From JAWLCQ01 sp041687095 (GTDB taxonomy: Bacteria > Planctomycetota > Phycisphaerae > SM23-33): DNA of 64,000 nucleotides. The stretch spans positions 1 through 64,000 of the forward strand of contig JAWLCQ010000006.1 in NCBI GenBank assembly GCA_041687095.1, read 5' to 3'. Of the stretch, positions 32,859 to 40,514 are shown one piece after another. The translations under genes and the position numbers were made by a program. The first letter of the stretch is position 1, and each line of letters begins with the position of its first letter. The notes beneath the pieces are model-generated. The model was given only the letters and a program-made list of their open reading frames with translations, did no database searches and had not been told where the DNA came from.

Positions 32859-35852
32859 ATGCACACGACTACACGCACGCGACGAGGCTCGGCCCTGATC
32901 ATGGTGGTGGGCTTGCTGTCCATCATCGCGATGATCGGAACGGCGTTCTACCTCACCAGTCACATGGAGAACGAGCAGTCCGCGGTGATCGCGTCACGGG
33001 TCCCCATCGGCCCCATTGCCGAGGGCGTCCTCTCGCAGGTCCTGCTCAAGCTGTCGGACGATCTGCACATCGATCCCGTGGACACCACCATCGAGGTGGG
33101 CCCGTACACCGACCTGTCCGATCCGAACGTGGATCTCGTCAAGACCTGGCTGGAGTTCGTCGACGCCCCCGGGATGACGACGGACCCGCACCTGGCGTGC
33201 ACCACGCCCCTTCCGGAAGCCTTCCCCACGTGGCGCCACCTCACAGACCTCGTCGGGAACGGCATGTCGGTCGAGTACGTGAGCACCAGCGCCGACGAGC
33301 TGAGCGACACGGACGGGTACGATCCCCTCCCGACCCAGGCCGATCCCACCGCCAAGCGCGAGAAGGACGCCGTCCGCCTCCGCACCGGCTGGACCGATTC
33401 CACCGGGCTCGAGTACTTCTACGCCGTCCGCGTCACCGACCTGTCCGGCCTGCTGTGCCTCAACACCGCCTCGGGCCCCGACACCACCGACACCACGCTC
33501 AAGACCTCCCAGCCGGCACTGGTCGATCTGCGGAAGTTCTTCGTCAGCAAGAACGTGCAGGGCGTGTTCGACAACCTCAACGACTGGCGGTTCGGAACGC
33601 TGACGGACGACAAGAAGAAGCTCAAGCACCTGCACGAGATCCTGGGGACGCACGTGCTCCGTCCGCTGGATCCCTTCGCCGAGAATCCGGAACTGACCCC
33701 CGTGCGGCAGTGCTTCCCCTACACCCCGGGCGAGGAGGTCTGCCTCCGCTACCTGGGCGGGGGGACCGGGACCAACGCCACCGACATCTCCCAGAACGGG
33801 CGCGTCTGGGCCGCCATGGGCAGCCGCCTCGGCACCCACCAGTACCCCACGGCCCGGCGGCTGCTGACGACCATGAACTCGCAGCGGCCCGTGATGCGGT
33901 TCCAGGAGAAGCGGAGCCTGACCCACACGCCCGACTTCTACTACCGCTACTGCCTGACGAACAAGGTGCTCAAGGGCGACCAGCCGGCGGAGCGGGAGAG
34001 GCTGTACTACGTGCTGGAGCACTTCCTCAAGGAGACAAGCCCCGCCACCAGCGAGATCGAACGCCGCAAGGCCGCCACGCATTTCGTCGCCAACCTCTGG
34101 GCGCGGTACGGGCAGCACGAGAAGTACGACAACGCGACGGAACACTCCGAGGATCCCAACTACCCGTGGGTCTTCGCCTGCCCCCATAACGACCCCGGCG
34201 ATCCCAGCAGCAACTATACGGCGTACGGCATGATCCGCCGGCCGGTGATCACCGAAGCCTACGCGGTCTACAGCCCCGACACCGCCGATCCGGCGACCGG
34301 CGTGCCCGCGAATGACTGGTACTGGGGCTGCGCCATCGAGATCTGGAACCACGACAAGTATCCCATCGACCTGAGGACCTACCGCGTCCGCCTCGGCGAT
34401 GGGACGTGGAAGTCCCTGGCCAACGTGAAGCTCAAGGCCAACGAACGCTACGTGATCTACGACGTCGGGTCCGGGGAGAACGCTCCCAGAAAGACGGCCG
34501 ACGCCATCTTCGCCGACTGGGACCAGGTCCCCAACAAGGAGCAGATCGCCGGGTTCGACTTCGGGGACAGCGGCAAGACGGTCCTGCTCGCCGAGGAGTG
34601 CCTGAAGGACTCCAGGACCGAATGGATCGCCGCCGACCAGATGGCGGACCTCTCGTACTCGACGGCGACCTCCACGGATCCCGCCGATCCCAACGCCCCC
34701 GCCCTCAACATCCGCGTGTGGAAACGGGACGATCACCCCGACCGGCAGCGGTTCAACGTCGCCGACGCCGTCATCGACGATTCGCCCGACACCGAAACCA
34801 ACGCGCATACGCTGGGGCGCCCCAACACCCTGTCTTCCGCGGAGCACGACAAGCTTGACGACTTCGTCCAGTTCCCCGTCGCCATCGACGACCGCAGCAA
34901 CGGGTTCCGGTCGATCGGCGACCTGTTCCCCGTCTACTGGGCCGGCCCCAGCCGCGCCGGGGCCCCCACTGACCCCGATCCCGAGATCCTGCCCTTCAGC
35001 ATGAACATCCGAACCGGTCCGATGCAACTGGCGAGCAACGGCAGCACGATCTATGCGGGGCGGCTGAACCTCGTTCCGCCCGAGATTCCCAACCCCACCA
35101 CCCCCGGGCGCGGCCAGGGCCGCGGGGGCCTCTACCCCGACCTGCCCGTCGCCTGCCTCCTGGGCGAGTTCATCACGATGACGCCGCTGGACGACCGCGT
35201 CACGCCCCAGCGCACCTACGGGTTCATCAATATCAACACGGCCCCCGCGGAGGTGCTCGCCCACCTGCCGTTCCCGGAGACGATCAAGCTCGCCTCCGGG
35301 TCGGAGGTCCAGATCAGCGCGGCCACGGCGGCCGAGTACATCTACGAGTATCGCGAGCTGCGCGGACGCTACCACGACGATCACAACGTCCCCGGGGACG
35401 GCCGGGCCAGTGCGGTCGTGAAGAACGCCCGCGCGCTGCCGGGCACCTCGAACGTGTGTGCGGAGAAGTGCTTCCTGACGCCCGGGGAGGTGGCCATCCC
35501 TCTCGGCCATTACGCGGCCTTCGCCCTCGGCTGGCCGGCCAGGGCGGATGACCCCAACACCGCCGACATGCTGAACACGGCCCACCCCACTGCCGATTCG
35601 CTCCTGAAAGACCCCGATTTCATCCAGGTGCGGGATCAGCTCTACGCCTCCATCGCCAACATGATCACCACGCAGAGCAACACCTACGCGGTGACGATCA
35701 GCGTCGACGTCGGCACGCCCGCCAATCCCAAGGTCGCCAACTCCAAGGTGGTGATCCAGTACTCGCAGAAGTACCTGGCGATCATCGACCGCAGCAACTG
35801 CGATAAGGCCAGTGACCGCCCGACCGTCGTGCTGTTCTGCCGAACCGAGTAG
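32859..35852 (+). CDS. Giant GspK/PilX-like minor pseudopilin
   Basis: 997 residues, about three times a usual GspK. The N-terminus TRRG^SALIMVVGLLSIIAMIG is a prepilin helix without Glu5, a known property of GspK. TSHMENEQSAVIASR follows as the amphipathic part of the helix. Towards the C-terminus INTAPAEVLAHLPF and AATAAEYIYEYRELRG match the GspK helix-hairpin-helix-like repeats (ININTA...L..L). The centre (about 150-750) is Asp/Pro-rich and unrecognised, with a lamin-tail-like stretch near ECAIEIWNHDKYPIDL (reads CAIEIWNHDKYPIDL, then RTYRVRLGDG). It ends the cluster and is followed by a hairpin. It may cap the pilus tip with an adhesive or cargo-binding head. Confidence 0.8.
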   Translation: MHTTTRTRRGSALIMVVGLLSIIAMIGTAFYLTSHMENEQSAVIASRVPIGPIAEGVLSQVLLKLSDDLHIDPVDTTIEVGPYTDLSDPNVDLVKTWLEFVDAPGMTTDPHLACTTPLPEAFPTWRHLTDLVGNGMSVEYVSTSADELSDTDGYDPLPTQADPTAKREKDAVRLRTGWTDSTGLEYFYAVRVTDLSGLLCLNTASGPDTTDTTLKTSQPALVDLRKFFVSKNVQGVFDNLNDWRFGTLTDDKKKLKHLHEILGTHVLRPLDPFAENPELTPVRQCFPYTPGEEVCLRYLGGGTGTNATDISQNGRVWAAMGSRLGTHQYPTARRLLTTMNSQRPVMRFQEKRSLTHTPDFYYRYCLTNKVLKGDQPAERERLYYVLEHFLKETSPATSEIERRKAATHFVANLWARYGQHEKYDNATEHSEDPNYPWVFACPHNDPGDPSSNYTAYGMIRRPVITEAYAVYSPDTADPATGVPANDWYWGCAIEIWNHDKYPIDLRTYRVRLGDGTWKSLANVKLKANERYVIYDVGSGENAPRKTADAIFADWDQVPNKEQIAGFDFGDSGKTVLLAEECLKDSRTEWIAADQMADLSYSTATSTDPADPNAPALNIRVWKRDDHPDRQRFNVADAVIDDSPDTETNAHTLGRPNTLSSAEHDKLDDFVQFPVAIDDRSNGFRSIGDLFPVYWAGPSRAGAPTDPDPEILPFSMNIRTGPMQLASNGSTIYAGRLNLVPPEIPNPTTPGRGQGRGGLYPDLPVACLLGEFITMTPLDDRVTPQRTYGFININTAPAEVLAHLPFPETIKLASGSEVQISAATAAEYIYEYRELRGRYHDDHNVPGDGRASAVVKNARALPGTSNVCAEKCFLTPGEVAIPLGHYAAFALGWPARADDPNTADMLNTAHPTADSLLKDPDFIQVRDQLYASIANMITTQSNTYAVTISVDVGTPANPKVANSKVVIQYSQKYLAIIDRSNCDKASDRPTVVLFCRTE

Positions 35853-35945
35853 TCCACGAATTGCACGAATTGCACGAAGGACGCGGGTGGCACGGATGAC
35901 ACGAAGAGGCTGAGCGGCGGACAACGCCGCGAGCCGCAAGCCCCG

Positions 35946-36012
35946 ATCGCCGCTCGGGGATTCTGGAAGCCCAGGGGGAGCTTCCGGGATCCTCGAGCGG
36001 CGATTCTTTATT
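35946..36012 (+). terminator. Possible terminator of the pilus operon
   Basis: ATCGCCGCTCGGGG (35946-35959) pairs with CCTCGAGCGGCGAT (35991-36004) with one weak position; an inner stem GGAAGC/GCTTCC strengthens it. TCTTTATT follows. It lies about 95 bases after the last pilus gene. The T-run is imperfect, and this zone is rich in repeats, so it may be another palindromic unit acting as a terminator. Upstream, 35858-35880 has tandem ACGAATTGC repeats. Confidence 0.5.
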
Positions 36013-36023
36013 GGCCCCCACCT

Positions 36024-36590
36024 GCTCTGTCTCGACCCTCTGTTCCGGGGCCTCCCGGGGGCCGCCGTGCCCCCGAGCATGCGATCTTTCTTGGTAGACG
36101 ACGGATCGGCCCCGGACCGACGGCCGCGGATCGGGCCGGTTCCCAAGGGTCGAGACAGAGCAGCCCCCACCCGGTTCGCCGCCGCCCTGCTGGGCACGGC
36201 GGCGGCCTCCGCTCGCGGGCGCCAGTGCGCAAATCATGGCGAGGTCCGCTTCCTCAGTTGCCCCCAGGCGGCCTCCGCTTGCGGGCGCCAGTGCGCAAAT
36301 CCGAAGTGCACAAGCCCGAAGGGCTTTCAGAGCCGTAGCCCAGGGCCCAGCGCAGCGCCGCCCTGGGTACGGGCGATGGGGGTTTCCCGCCCTGAAAGGG
36401 CCCAAGAGCGCCCAGGCATTCTCTTGTGCCCCTTCAGGGCGAACACTCGTGGAACGGCGGACCCAGGGCGGCGGCCTGCGGCCTTGCCCGGGGCTACGGC
36501 TCTGGCAGCCCTTTGGGCTGCGGACTTCGTAAACCACGGCGCTCGCTTACCGTAGCCCACGGCACTCGCTTACCGTAGCCCGGGGCATCC
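36024..36590. repeat. Repeat patchwork between pilus and TPR operons
   Basis: GCTCTGTCTCGACCCT (36024-36039) is inverted at 36146-36161. GGCGGCCTCCGCTCGCGGGC and the following 15 bases (36201-36235) recur at 36267-36301 with one mismatch. Between 36310 and 36590 there are several short palindromes around CCCTGAAAGGGC, CCCTGGGT and GTAGCCC with TACGGC. No protein-coding gene is credible. It lies where two long operons converge. Confidence 0.7.
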
Positions 36591-36593
36591 GCT

Positions 36594-36698
36594 TATACGC
36601 ATCCCAGGTGATTCTCGGGCAGCGTCGATTGGACGTGGTTGCTCCGCTGCGCTCCGCAAACCACGGCACCCACCCGAGAATTGAGTGGAACGCGTATA
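36594..36698. repeat. Short inverted-repeat element (GCGTATA family, best copy)
   Basis: 105 bp. The ends 36594-36619 (TATACGCATCCCAGGTGATT...) and 36673-36698 (...TGAGTGGAACGCGTATA) are inverted over 26 positions with few mismatches; both include ATTCTCGGG. The core at about 36629-36670 is the same as at 3629, 3881 and, reversed, 7487. It has no coding capacity. It ends 50 bases from the stop of the DUF4159 gene. Confidence 0.88.
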
Positions 36699-36747
36699 AG
36701 TGGAACCCGTCTTACCGAGCCGGAGCCTTGGGCTTGGGCAAGATGCG

Positions 36748-38430
36748 CTACTGCTCGAAGTGCAGCTTGTGGTACTGGTTGAAGGCGTAGTAGACGACGT
36801 TGATCCCGAGCATGTGGGCGGTGGCGACGGCGTGCTTGTTCGCGCCGCTCGACCCCTCCTTCCACAGGTCGTTGATGTCCCCGGGATGGTAGAAGACGAC
36901 CCATCGCCCGCCGTGCTTCATGCCCAGCGCCCGCGTCCCGTCGTGGTGCCAGAACGACGGAGCCCCGTTGGGGAACGTGTAGGGCTCGCGGTAGATGATG
37001 TCGTCGTTGGGGATGTCGATCCACGGCTTCCCGGGCAGGACCTGCTTCATGAGGTTGCGGAAGTGGTGCCCGAACGCCCCCCCACCGCAGTCCGCGAAAA
37101 GCATGCCGCCCTCCTCCAGCAAGTACCAGCGAAGGGTTTCGATCTCGGACTTGGTCATGTGGATGGCCCCGCGGCCGGTGATGAAGACGAAGGGCGGGGC
37201 GGCGTTCTTCTTGAACCGCCGCAGCTTGGACACCGGGATGTGCTCGGTGTTTTTGGCGATGGGAATGCCCGCGCGGTTGTGGGCCTCGATGAGGAAGTTG
37301 TAGTCGGCGCCCTGGCCCATGTCCTGATACCAGTCGCCCCCGCCGTACTCCAGGCGGATGAAGCGGAGCATGCCCCCGTCCTTCCCGAACGGCCAGCCGC
37401 CCTGCTTGCCCCCGCCCTTGCCCAGCTTGCCGGCCCCGATGGCGGTGACCTCGTACTCCACCCGCGTCATCTCCTCGATCTCCTCATCGATCTTGGACTC
37501 GTCGATGTCGGGGCGGTAGTAGATGATCGGGCTGTTCATGTTGAGGACGACCTTGTCGACCTTCTTGGGCTTGATGGGCTTGATGCGGACGGCCTGCGCG
37601 ACGGCGGGCGTCCCGCTGCCCGGGGGCAGGTTGTACTCGTCGAGCAGGCAGCCCCACATGAGGACGAAGGGCAGGATGACGGCGGCGACGTGGAGGAACG
37701 TCGCCCAGTAGTTGCTCGTGCGGTAGCGGGGGTCGTCCCCGTGCGTTTGCAGGTTCTTGAGCAGCCGGTCGGCGGCGGTCTCCTCGGGGGTCGCGTCGCC
37801 CGTGTAGTGCTCGCGGACGGCCCGCAGGGAGACGGCGAGCATGGTGAGGGCGGCGTAGAACATGGCGGGGACGGCGAACAGGAAGCCCGCCACCCACAGT
37901 TCGTCGCGGAAGGGTTTGTCGAAGATCGCCTTGTCGTACGCGTGCAGGGCGCGGGGCAGGCGGTCGAGGAGGAAGGCCGCCAGGACCCACACCGCCGCCG
38001 ACGCCCCGGCGGCGAGGCGCATGACCACCAGCGACAGCCGCTGCCGCCACAGCGCCAGCAGCGCCCCGGCGGCACACAGGGCGGCGAGGACGGACCCGGC
38101 GGTCACGAGGCGGGCGAGGGCGGCGAGTTCCTCGACGTCCCGGAAGGGTTGGGGGCCGGTGCTGTCCTGCGCGTCCGGCAGACGGGCCATGACCGCCAGC
38201 ACCTGCTGTCCGGCCACCCGCCACAGCAGCAGCACGGGCACGACGCCCGCCAGCATCAGCAGGGCCATCCTGGCCCGCAGGGGCGTGCGCTCCAGTACCC
38301 AGTGCATGCCGCGTGCGACGTACCCCAGGGCGCAGGCCGTCCCGTGGTGGATCTGGGTCAGGACCAGGGCGAGCAGATCGGAGAGCTGCTGCGACCAATC
38401 CTCGCGTTGTGGGCGTTTCTGCAGGCGCAT
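36748..38430 (-). CDS. DUF4159 membrane protein
   Basis: 560 residues. Five membrane helices (about 56-78, 106-128, 132-158, 178-203, 243-265) precede a Pro/Lys/Gly-rich linker and a C-terminal DUF4159 domain (about 325-560): FIRLEYGGGDWYQDMGQGAD, PFVFITGRGAIHMTKSEIE, GGMLFADCGGGAFGHHF, VVFYHPGDINDLW. DUF4159 resembles class I glutamine amidotransferase-like folds; here a Cys sits in the ADCGGG turn, but no full catalytic triad can be assigned. It is last in an eight-gene operon with ExbB/ExbD and TPR genes, 25 bases after the TonB-like gene. The soluble domain's side of the membrane is uncertain. The function is unknown. Confidence 0.85.
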   Translation of the reverse strand: MRLQKRPQREDWSQQLSDLLALVLTQIHHGTACALGYVARGMHWVLERTPLRARMALLMLAGVVPVLLLWRVAGQQVLAVMARLPDAQDSTGPQPFRDVEELAALARLVTAGSVLAALCAAGALLALWRQRLSLVVMRLAAGASAAVWVLAAFLLDRLPRALHAYDKAIFDKPFRDELWVAGFLFAVPAMFYAALTMLAVSLRAVREHYTGDATPEETAADRLLKNLQTHGDDPRYRTSNYWATFLHVAAVILPFVLMWGCLLDEYNLPPGSGTPAVAQAVRIKPIKPKKVDKVVLNMNSPIIYYRPDIDESKIDEEIEEMTRVEYEVTAIGAGKLGKGGGKQGGWPFGKDGGMLRFIRLEYGGGDWYQDMGQGADYNFLIEAHNRAGIPIAKNTEHIPVSKLRRFKKNAAPPFVFITGRGAIHMTKSEIETLRWYLLEEGGMLFADCGGGAFGHHFRNLMKQVLPGKPWIDIPNDDIIYREPYTFPNGAPSFWHHDGTRALGMKHGGRWVVFYHPGDINDLWKEGSSGANKHAVATAHMLGINVVYYAFNQYHKLHFEQ

Positions 38431-38455
38431 CTACGACTTTCGCAGGGGGCGGGGG

Positions 38456-38887
38456 CTACCGCAGCATGTCATCGAGGCTGTCGAGGGACGCATCCTCCGG
38501 CCGCTCGTCGGAGGTCTCGGTGACCGCCCTCTCGATGGCCGACTGCCCGCGGACATTGGCGGCGGGCCTGGCGGGCTGGGAGGCGGCGGCGGCCTCGGCG
38601 GCGGCCTGTTTCTGCTTCATGGCCTCGCGGAGTTCGGCGGTCTTGGCGGCCTTGGCCGCGGCGGCCTTCTCCTCGCGCTCGACCTTTATGGCCTGCTTGG
38701 GATAGAGCGTACCATACTGGACGCACTGGGCGATGAAGCCGATCGACGTCGCCCCCACCAGGACCACGTGCACGATGATCGCGATCATCAGGGCGTTGCC
38801 CATGCGCGAGTCGCTCACGTTCCGCATCAGTTCATCGGGGTGGATGGCGCCCGATTCCAGGTTCGGTTTGCTGTTCTTCTGTTCCAT
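38456..38887 (-). CDS. Short TonB/TolA-like single-pass rod protein
   Basis: 143 residues. One membrane helix at about 31-53 (NALMIAIIVHVVLVGATSIG) contains His40, a position like the essential membrane His of TonB and TolA. After it comes an Ala/Lys/Glu-rich segment (about 70-105) predicted as a long charged helix, then a short acidic tail ending DSLDDMLR. The C-terminal beta domain that TonB and TolA use to touch outer-membrane or periplasmic partners is missing. It lies directly downstream of two ExbD genes, so it is the best candidate for the energy-transducing arm of the motor. No sequence family is recognised; the assignment rests on topology, His40 and context. Confidence 0.65.
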   Translation of the reverse strand: MEQKNSKPNLESGAIHPDELMRNVSDSRMGNALMIAIIVHVVLVGATSIGFIAQCVQYGTLYPKQAIKVEREEKAAAAKAAKTAELREAMKQKQAAAEAAAASQPARPAANVRGQSAIERAVTETSDERPEDASLDSLDDMLR

Positions 38888-38948
38888 GGTTCGTCTGATT
38901 CCTCCGCCCCGGCGGGTCCGGGGGCGGGTTCCTGTCTGCAGGCGGGTG

Positions 38949-39359
38949 CTACTCTGATTCGCCGATCTCTCCGACGAGGCTCATGTTGGCGTCGGTCTTG
39001 CTCAACGCCAGGAGGACCGGCCCGTAATCCTTCTGCTTCAGTTTCTTGTCGATCCGCACCATCACCTCGCGCTCCTTGCGCCCCTCCAATAGGCCGCGAA
39101 CGGTGCTCTCGACGATCCCCACGCTCATCTCGTCCCCGTCCACGAAGACTATGCCCTCCTCGTCGACCATCACGGACACGGGGGGCAGGGGGCTGGGCAG
39201 GCGGGCGATGTCGGGGGAGACGGGCGGCTCGCTGGTGACGTTCTTCTCCTTCATCGTCGAGGCGAGGATGAAGAAGATGATCAGCAGGAAGGCGATATCG
39301 CCCATCGAGGCGATGGGGACCATGATCCGCGGGCGCGTGCGTCGCCGGTCGAACTTCAC
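38949..39359 (-). CDS. ExbD/TolR-family protein, second copy
   Basis: 136 residues, single-pass biopolymer-transport protein that forms the proton path with ExbB. The helix VPIASMGDIAFLLIIFFIL carries the catalytic Asp21. A periplasmic domain (about 60-130) follows with RIDKKLKQKDYGPVLLALSK, the usual TolR-like fold. The start codon overlaps the end of the first ExbD gene by 4 bases (ATGA type), so translation is coupled. It differs in sequence from the first copy, so the motor may contain a heterodimer of ExbD proteins. Confidence 0.9.
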   Translation of the reverse strand: MKFDRRRTRPRIMVPIASMGDIAFLLIIFFILASTMKEKNVTSEPPVSPDIARLPSPLPPVSVMVDEEGIVFVDGDEMSVGIVESTVRGLLEGRKEREVMVRIDKKLKQKDYGPVLLALSKTDANMSLVGEIGESE

Positions 39360-39832
39360 TGCCCACCTCCGGACGACTCCGCCCCGCCGCCGCTCCCCCC
39401 GCCCTGCTGGTCCTCCCCGCGGTCGATCAGGGCCAGAACGCCCCCGGCGCGGGTGATGGCCATGGTGACCTCGTAGTAGTGCTGCCAGGACACCTCGGGG
39501 CTGCTGTCCACCACGACGACGCGGTCCTGCTCGGCCTTTTTGGGGAAGTCCTCCTGCATCAGCCGCTCGCGGAGGCTCATCATGGTCAGTTGCTCCGCCC
39601 TCTCGCCGTAGCGGATCTCCAGCCCCCCCGTCCCATCGGGCCGCAGGTTCACCGTCGGGTACTCGACCTGCTTGGACTGGTCGGGCGTGCCCGAGGGAAT
39701 GGCGATCTCCTCCCCGGCGGGCTTGACCAGCTCGGTGGTGAGGATGAAGAAGATGATGAGGAGGAAGGCGACGTCGGCGAACGAGCCGACGTTGATCTCC
39801 GGATCCTCGCGATGTCTGCGGCGCATCCTCAT
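39356..39832 (-). CDS. ExbD/TolR-family protein, first copy
   Basis: 158 residues. The membrane helix EINVGSFADVAFLLIIFFIL carries Asp20, the proton-binding residue of the family. The periplasmic domain (about 60-135) includes VVVVDSSPEVSWQHYYEV. The C-terminus is a Gly/Ser/Gln-rich tail. It is 7 bases downstream of ExbB and overlaps the second ExbD. With ExbB it should form the stator-type channel that turns proton flow into movement of a partner protein. Confidence 0.92.
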   Translation of the reverse strand: MRMRRRHREDPEINVGSFADVAFLLIIFFILTTELVKPAGEEIAIPSGTPDQSKQVEYPTVNLRPDGTGGLEIRYGERAEQLTMMSLRERLMQEDFPKKAEQDRVVVVDSSPEVSWQHYYEVTMAITRAGGVLALIDRGEDQQGGGSGGGAESSGGGQ

Positions 39833-39839
39833 GCGGGGA

Positions 39840-40487
39840 TCAGCCCTTCGCGGCGGCGTGTTCGAGGGTGATGAAGTCGATCAGCTCGGTGGAACTCTCC
39901 TCGATCGCGAGCCAGTAGCGGTCCACCTTGCGGGAGAAGATCGAGTGGGCGACGACGGCGGGGATGGCGATGAGGAGCCCGGCGGCGGTGGTGATGAGGG
40001 CCTCGGCGATGCCCGCCCCCACCCCGCCGGCGTCCATGCCCATCTCGGCCATCACGGTGAAGGCCCCGATCATGCCCGTCACGGTCCCGGTCATCCCCAG
40101 CAGCGGGGAGACGGTGGCGATGAGCGTGAGGAGGTTCATCCGCTTTTCGAGGGCCTCGATGACGTGGGGGGCGTAATCGCTCATGGTGCGGGTGACGTTG
40201 CCCTCGATCTCCGCCACGGGGCGGTTGAGCTGCATGAGGCGGCGGAACTTGTGCAGCCCCACCAGCAGCACGGCCGCCACGGGCCCCTTGAACCGCTCGC
40301 ACTCGGCGATGGCGTCGTCGACCTGGTTCTGCTCGAGCAGTTCGATGACGCGATAGCGCAGGGCGTTGGCGTCGATGGAGGCGATGTTGAAGGCTCGGAC
40401 GCGGTCGATGATCACGGCCAGGGCGACGATCGAGCAGGCGATCAGCCCGACCATCACGTACCCGCCGTCAATGATGTACTGCAGCAT
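39840..40487 (-). CDS. ExbB/TolQ/MotA-family proton channel
   Basis: 215 residues, three membrane helices: about 7-28 (DGGYVMVGLIACSIVALAV), about 115-145 (LIATVSPLLGMTGTVTGMIG) and about 160-185 (ALITTAAGLLIAIPAVVAHS). The second and third hold the conserved small and Thr residues lining the channel (LGMTGTVTGM, TTAAGLLIAIP). Family members form pentamers around two ExbD helices. The gene lies between the TPR genes and two exbD genes, the position tolQ has before tolR in Tol operons. The substrate or partner is not known from this protein alone. Confidence 0.93.
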   Translation of the reverse strand: MLQYIIDGGYVMVGLIACSIVALAVIIDRVRAFNIASIDANALRYRVIELLEQNQVDDAIAECERFKGPVAAVLLVGLHKFRRLMQLNRPVAEIEGNVTRTMSDYAPHVIEALEKRMNLLTLIATVSPLLGMTGTVTGMIGAFTVMAEMGMDAGGVGAGIAEALITTAAGLLIAIPAVVAHSIFSRKVDRYWLAIEESSTELIDFITLEHAAAKG

Positions 40488-40514
40488 ATGCTATCCTGTT
40501 CCTGAAGGTTCCCG

